A program made the translations under genes and the position numbers. A DNA stretch of 18,208 bases from an uncultured Lautropia sp. GTDB lineage: Bacteria; Pseudomonadota; Gammaproteobacteria; Burkholderiales; Burkholderiaceae_E. Positions 15,002 through 18,208 of the stretch are shown one piece after another. Under the pieces are notes generated by a model that was not told where the DNA came from, searched no databases, and was given only the letters and a program-made list of their open reading frames with translations. The first letter of the stretch is position 1. Every line of letters begins with the position of its first letter. The stretch spans positions 1 to 18,208 of the forward strand of contig CALIXC010000259.1 of NCBI GenBank assembly GCA_938046755.1, in the 5' to 3' direction.

Positions 15002-16198
15002 TCAGACGATACCCAGCTTGGTGCTGGCGGCGCTGGGCTCTTCGCCCCGGCGCTTGCTGTTGAGCTTGATGTTCAGGCGCAGGTCGTTGACCGAATCGGC
15101 GTTTCGCAGCGCGTTCTCGTAGCTGATCTGCCCGGCCTCGAACAGGTCGAAGAGGTGCTGGTCGAAGGTCTGCATGCCCAGCTCGCGCGACTTCTTCATG
15201 ATCTCCTTGATCTCGCTGACGCTGCCCTTGAAGATCAGATCCGAGATCAGCGGCGAGTTGATCATGATCTCCACCGCAGCCACGCGCCCCTTGCGCCCTT
15301 CGGCCGGCACCAGGCGCTGCGAGACCACCGCCTTCAGGTTCAGCGACAGGTCCATCAGCAGCTGCTGGCGGCGCTCGTCGGGGAAGAAGTTGATAATGCG
15401 GTCCAGCGCCTGGTTGGCGCTGTTGGCATGCAGCGTACCCATGCACAGGTGGCCGGTCTCGGCGAAGGCGACCGCGTGTTCCATCGTCTCGCGGTCACGA
15501 ATCTCGCCCAGCATGATCACGTCGGGCGCCTGACGCAGCGTGTTCTTCAGCGCGATGTGCCAGTCCAGCGTATCGACGCCCACCTCGCGGTGCGTGACGA
15601 TGCAGTTCTTGTGCACGTGCACAAATTCCACCGGATCCTCGATGGTGATGATGTGGCCGTGGCTGTTCTCGTTGCGGTGGCCGATCATTGCTGCCAGCGT
15701 GGTGGACTTGCCCGAGCCGGTCGCACCCACCATCAGGATCAGGCCGCGCTGCGTCATCGACAGCTCGCTCATCACCGGCGGCAGGTTCAGGGTGGCCAGA
15801 TCGGGAATCTCGCTCTTGATCACCCGCAACACCAGGCCCGTGCGCCCCATCTGCGTGAAGGCGTTGACCCGGAAGCGGCCGATGCCGCCCGGGCTGATAG
15901 CGAAGTTCAGCTCCTTGTTGGCCTCGAACTCGGCCGCCTGGCGGTCGTTCATCAGCGCCCGCGCCAGCTCGATGGTGTGCTGGGTGGTCAGCGGCTTGTC
16001 CGAGACCGGCACCATCTTGCCGCTGATCTTGAAGGCCGGTGGAAAGTCCACGGTCAGGAACAGGTCCGAACCGTCCTTGGCGATCATCAGCCGCAGCAGG
16101 TCGTACAGGAAGGCCGACGCCTGCTCGCGTTCCATCAGGGCGGTCTTCTGGGAGCCGGCGGCGGGACGCGTGGCGGCGAAATGGGCGGCAGAGCTCAT
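15002..16198 (-). CDS. pilU: Type IV pilus retraction ATPase PilU
   Basis: Hexameric secretion-type ATPase that acts with PilT at the inner-membrane base of type IV pili to depolymerise pilin. The 398-aa product has Walker A GATGSGKST (158-166), an Asp box with TIEDPVEFVH (185-194), Walker B VIMLGEIRD with E232, and a His box GHLCMGTLHA (H250, H257). LISDLIFKG stands where PilT has AIRNLIRE, which is the PilU type. Family members usually begin MEREQA-like, which here is M22 (position 16135) and would give 377 aa. The upstream ATG at 16198 is kept because a weak GAGA site precedes it. The gene lies 57 nt after pilT on the same strand, the standard pilT-pilU operon. Confidence 0.95.
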   Translation of the reverse strand: MSSAAHFAATRPAAGSQKTALMEREQASAFLYDLLRLMIAKDGSDLFLTVDFPPAFKISGKMVPVSDKPLTTQHTIELARALMNDRQAAEFEANKELNFAISPGGIGRFRVNAFTQMGRTGLVLRVIKSEIPDLATLNLPPVMSELSMTQRGLILMVGATGSGKSTTLAAMIGHRNENSHGHIITIEDPVEFVHVHKNCIVTHREVGVDTLDWHIALKNTLRQAPDVIMLGEIRDRETMEHAVAFAETGHLCMGTLHANSANQALDRIINFFPDERRQQLLMDLSLNLKAVVSQRLVPAEGRKGRVAAVEIMINSPLISDLIFKGSVSEIKEIMKKSRELGMQTFDQHLFDLFEAGQISYENALRNADSVNDLRLNIKLNSKRRGEEPSAASTKLGIV

Positions 16199-16255
16199 GT
16201 CAATGTCTCAGAAACGGCCAACATGCGGAAACGGGTCGGCATGCCGGCATCGGGC

Positions 16256-17299
16256 TTACAGCGGGAAGTTCTCTTTCACGGTGGCGGCGGCGCGTGCCTC
16301 GGCCATCGAGATGACGTTCTTGCGGACCAGGTCGGTCAGGCACTGATCCAGCGTCTGCATGCCCAGCGAGCCACCGGTCTGGATGGCGGCGTTCATCTGC
16401 GACACCTTCGCCTCGCGGATCAGGTTGCGGATGGCGGGTGTGCCGATCATGATCTCGTGCGCAGCCACGCGGCCGCTGCCGTCCTTGGTCTTCAGGAGCG
16501 TCTGCGAGATGACGGCCTTCAGCGACTCGGACAGCATGGCGCGCACCATGTCCTTCTCGGCCGCCGGGAACACGTCCACGATACGGTCGATGGTCTTGGC
16601 CGCGGACGAGGTGTGCAGCGTGCCGAACACCAGGTGGCCGGTCTCGGCCGCCGTCAGCGCCAGGCGGATGGTCTCCAGGTCACGAAGCTCGCCCACCAGG
16701 ATGATGTCCGGGTCTTCACGCAGCGCGCTCTTGAGTGCGTTGTTGAACGACTGGGTGTGCGGCCCCACCTCGCGCTGGTTGATCAGGCAGCGCTTGGACT
16801 CGTGCACGAATTCGATCGGGTCCTCGACGGTGAGGATGTGGCCGTAGACGTTCTCGTTGATGTGGTTGATCATCGCCGCCAGCGTGGTCGACTTACCGGA
16901 ACCGGTCGGACCGGTCACCAGCACGATGCCGCGCGGCTGCATGGCGATGTCGGTGAAGGATTTGGGGCAGTTGAGCTGCTCCAGCGTGAGGATCTTGGAC
17001 GGAATCGTACGCATCACCGCGCCGGCGCCCCGCTCCTGCACGAAGGCGTTCACACGGAAACGCGCCAGGCCGGGAATCGAGAACGAGAAGTCGCACTCCA
17101 GGCGCTCTTCGTATTCCTTGCGCTGCGAGTCGTTCATGATGTCGTAGATGAGGTTGTGCACCTCTTCATGATCCATCGCCGGCAGGTTGATCCGCCGAAC
17201 GTCGCCATGCACCCGGATCATCGGCGGCAGCCCCGCCGACAGGTGCAGGTCCGACGCCTTGTTCTTGACCGAAAACGCCAACAGCTCTGTGATGTCCAT
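16256..17299 (-). CDS. pilT: Type IV pilus retraction ATPase PilT
   Basis: Main motor for pilus retraction and twitching motility. The start at ATG 17299 gives MDITELLAFSVKNKASDLHL, the canonical PilT N-terminus, and 347 aa (Pseudomonas PilT is 344). The frame is open a further 36 codons upstream but that part is unlike the family. Motifs are Walker A GPTGSGKST (130-138), Asp box TVEDPIEFVH (157-166), Walker B IILVGELRD with E204, His box GHLVFGTLHT (H222, H229) and the PilT-specific AIRNLIRE (289-296) needed for retraction in studied homologues. The ribosome binding site is poor. Upstream, a LuxR-type regulator is transcribed divergently. Confidence 0.97.
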   Translation of the reverse strand: MDITELLAFSVKNKASDLHLSAGLPPMIRVHGDVRRINLPAMDHEEVHNLIYDIMNDSQRKEYEERLECDFSFSIPGLARFRVNAFVQERGAGAVMRTIPSKILTLEQLNCPKSFTDIAMQPRGIVLVTGPTGSGKSTTLAAMINHINENVYGHILTVEDPIEFVHESKRCLINQREVGPHTQSFNNALKSALREDPDIILVGELRDLETIRLALTAAETGHLVFGTLHTSSAAKTIDRIVDVFPAAEKDMVRAMLSESLKAVISQTLLKTKDGSGRVAAHEIMIGTPAIRNLIREAKVSQMNAAIQTGGSLGMQTLDQCLTDLVRKNVISMAEARAAATVKENFPL

Positions 17300-17887
17300 G
17301 CCCAGAATCCCGAAGGGCCAGGATGGCGCGGCAGCCCCCGCAGGGTGCGCGACCCGCATGGTGCGCCCCTGCCGACCGATCCCTGGCCTGCATTGTGTCC
17401 ACGGCAAACCCGTGGCTTTCCAGCGGCCATACTAGGGGCAAAGGCGCCCCGCCCCGACATCGGGCAGGCGAACTTGCAGCGGGGGGCGACAGACGGCTGC
17501 CCCGGGCAATTCAACCCACCCGGAGGCAATCGGCCATGACGTAAAAAAGCTTTACAGTGAAAGACAATGATCCATGGTGTTTTTTCACCCGATGCCGTGT
17601 CAACGGGCAGCCAGGCCAGACCGATGCGCCTCGGGCAGGATCACCCGATCCGCAATAATACATTTCGGATACTCTCGGTTACATCAACTTCAGGACTGAT
17701 GGAAAACCGTCCGATAACGGCGAAGATCGACCGATATACTGGGGCGATTGAAACCCATGAGATCCTGACTGTGCACAAAGATGCATCACCGAAGAAGGAT
17801 TCCGGACATTCGGCGTCCGGCCAGCCCTCGACAGTATCCCCGGCTTCACCTACCGATCCCAGAAACCACTGGAAGCCGGATCCCGCC
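17300..17887. promoter_or_regulatory. Divergent intergenic region between pilT and the LuxR-type regulator
   Basis: A stretch of 588 nt with no confident gene. It becomes noticeably less GC-rich from about 17530. TATACT at 17735-17740 is a fair plus-strand -10 for the regulator, but I could not pair it with a good -35. GTAAA and TTTAC (17541-17555), and GTGAAA with TTTCAC (17557-17588), are short inverted repeats near the middle. For pilT, TAGTAT on the minus strand near 17430 is a weak -10 candidate. No lux-box-like 20-bp palindrome was recognised. The regulator's frame is open leftward through ATG 17699 and ATG 17624, so part of this region may be coding. Confidence 0.35.
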
Positions 17888-18208
17888 ATGGACCGCTGGC
17901 AGGACGACCTGATCGGCGCCGTTTCGGGTGACAGCCAGAGCGAGCGGGAAGTGTTCGACTGCATTCAGCGTGCCAGCCGGGCATTGGGTTTTCAGTATGT
18001 CTCCTATGGTTTTCAGGCTCCTTTGCCCCTCAGTCGCCCCAAGTTCACCTGGCTGAACAGTTACCCGGGCGACTGGCAGAAGTATTATATGGATGCCGGC
18101 TACCCGGCCGTGGACCCGCGAATCATCCGAGCACGGCAATCATCCGAGCCATTCATCTGGGACGAAGCGCTTTTTGCCAACGTGCCGGAGCTGTGGGCCG
18201 ACATGCAG
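17888..18208 (+). CDS. LuxR-family regulator, autoinducer-binding domain (3' end outside window)
   Basis: Quorum-sensing-type transcription factor, cut by the window end after 107 codons, all within the N-terminal autoinducer-binding domain. Signatures are LGFQYVSYGFQAPLPLS, FTWLNSYPGDWQKYY, AGYPAVDP and EPFIWDE, which match the acyl-homoserine-lactone pocket residues W, Y, D and W of the LuxR/LasR family. The helix-turn-helix domain is not in view. ATG 17888 (MDRWQDDLIGAV) is chosen because family members begin close to this point. The frame is open upstream to GTG 17771, ATG 17699 and ATG 17624, which would add a Ser/Pro-rich leader. No luxI-type synthase is in the window, so it could be an orphan receptor. 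It is divergent from pilT. Confidence 0.85.
   Translation, partial: MDRWQDDLIGAVSGDSQSEREVFDCIQRASRALGFQYVSYGFQAPLPLSRPKFTWLNSYPGDWQKYYMDAGYPAVDPRIIRARQSSEPFIWDEALFANVPELWADMQ

Noticed and set aside
14966..17539. An 857-codon plus-strand frame opposite pilU and pilT
   Set aside because: It is antisense to two genes with clear ATPase motifs, and its composition (H, Q, R, V, D-rich) is that of a GC-rich complement, not a protein.
1..18208. CRISPR arrays, tRNA or rRNA genes, toxin-antitoxin or phage modules
   Set aside because: I saw no spaced direct repeats, cloverleaf-like sequences, rRNA signatures or such gene pairs. Apart from the one MITE-like element, the window is housekeeping and envelope genes.

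Overview
The window is a composite of two unrelated genomes. Positions 1 to about 1.9 kb look like a low-GC Gram-positive-lineage bacterium, most like Negativicutes (Selenomonas-type): an AT-rich divergent intergenic region, a strong sigma-70-type promoter, and a LeuRS N-terminal half with two CxxC zinc pairs. From about 1.95 kb onward everything is GC-rich and betaproteobacterial (Burkholderiales): the C-terminal half of a betaproteobacterial LeuRS, followed by the lptE-holA-proA order seen in that group. The two halves of leuS are joined in frame within a stretch of near-invariant sequence. A chimeric (probably metagenomic) assembly is the simplest explanation. An oral source with a Lautropia-like host would fit, but this is inference.

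Layout. 1-107 (-): 5' end of a TauE/SafE (TSUP) family permease gene. 326-2959 (+): chimeric leuS. 2981-7788 (+): lptE, holA, proA, a HemJ/CopD-like membrane protein and an RlmL-type rRNA methyltransferase. 7808-7975: a 168-bp inverted-repeat element (MITE-like) between the convergent methyltransferase and pflA genes. 7972-11149 (-): pflB-pflA, pyruvate formate-lyase and its radical-SAM activase. 11450-12820 (-): a lipoprotein glycerophosphodiester phosphodiesterase with an EF-hand-like loop. 12945-13787 and 14068-14883 (-): two secreted alpha-carbonic anhydrase paralogues. 15002-17299 (-): the type IV pilus retraction ATPases pilT and pilU. 17888-18208 (+): start of a LuxR-type autoinducer-binding regulator, divergent from pilT and cut by the window end.

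The most interesting point is the carbonic anhydrase pair. The downstream copy keeps all three zinc-binding histidines and the proton-shuttle histidine. The upstream copy keeps the fold signatures, the cysteine pair, the signal peptide and a good ribosome binding site, but has lost every one of those four histidines (V, R, Q and R instead). It therefore looks like a bacterial secreted carbonic-anhydrase-related pseudoenzyme beside an active paralogue.

The genes suggest a facultatively anaerobic, piliated Gram-negative bacterium: PFL gives non-oxidative pyruvate cleavage, the periplasmic carbonic anhydrase handles CO2/bicarbonate, GlpQ releases glycerol-3-phosphate, and PilT/PilU power twitching motility.
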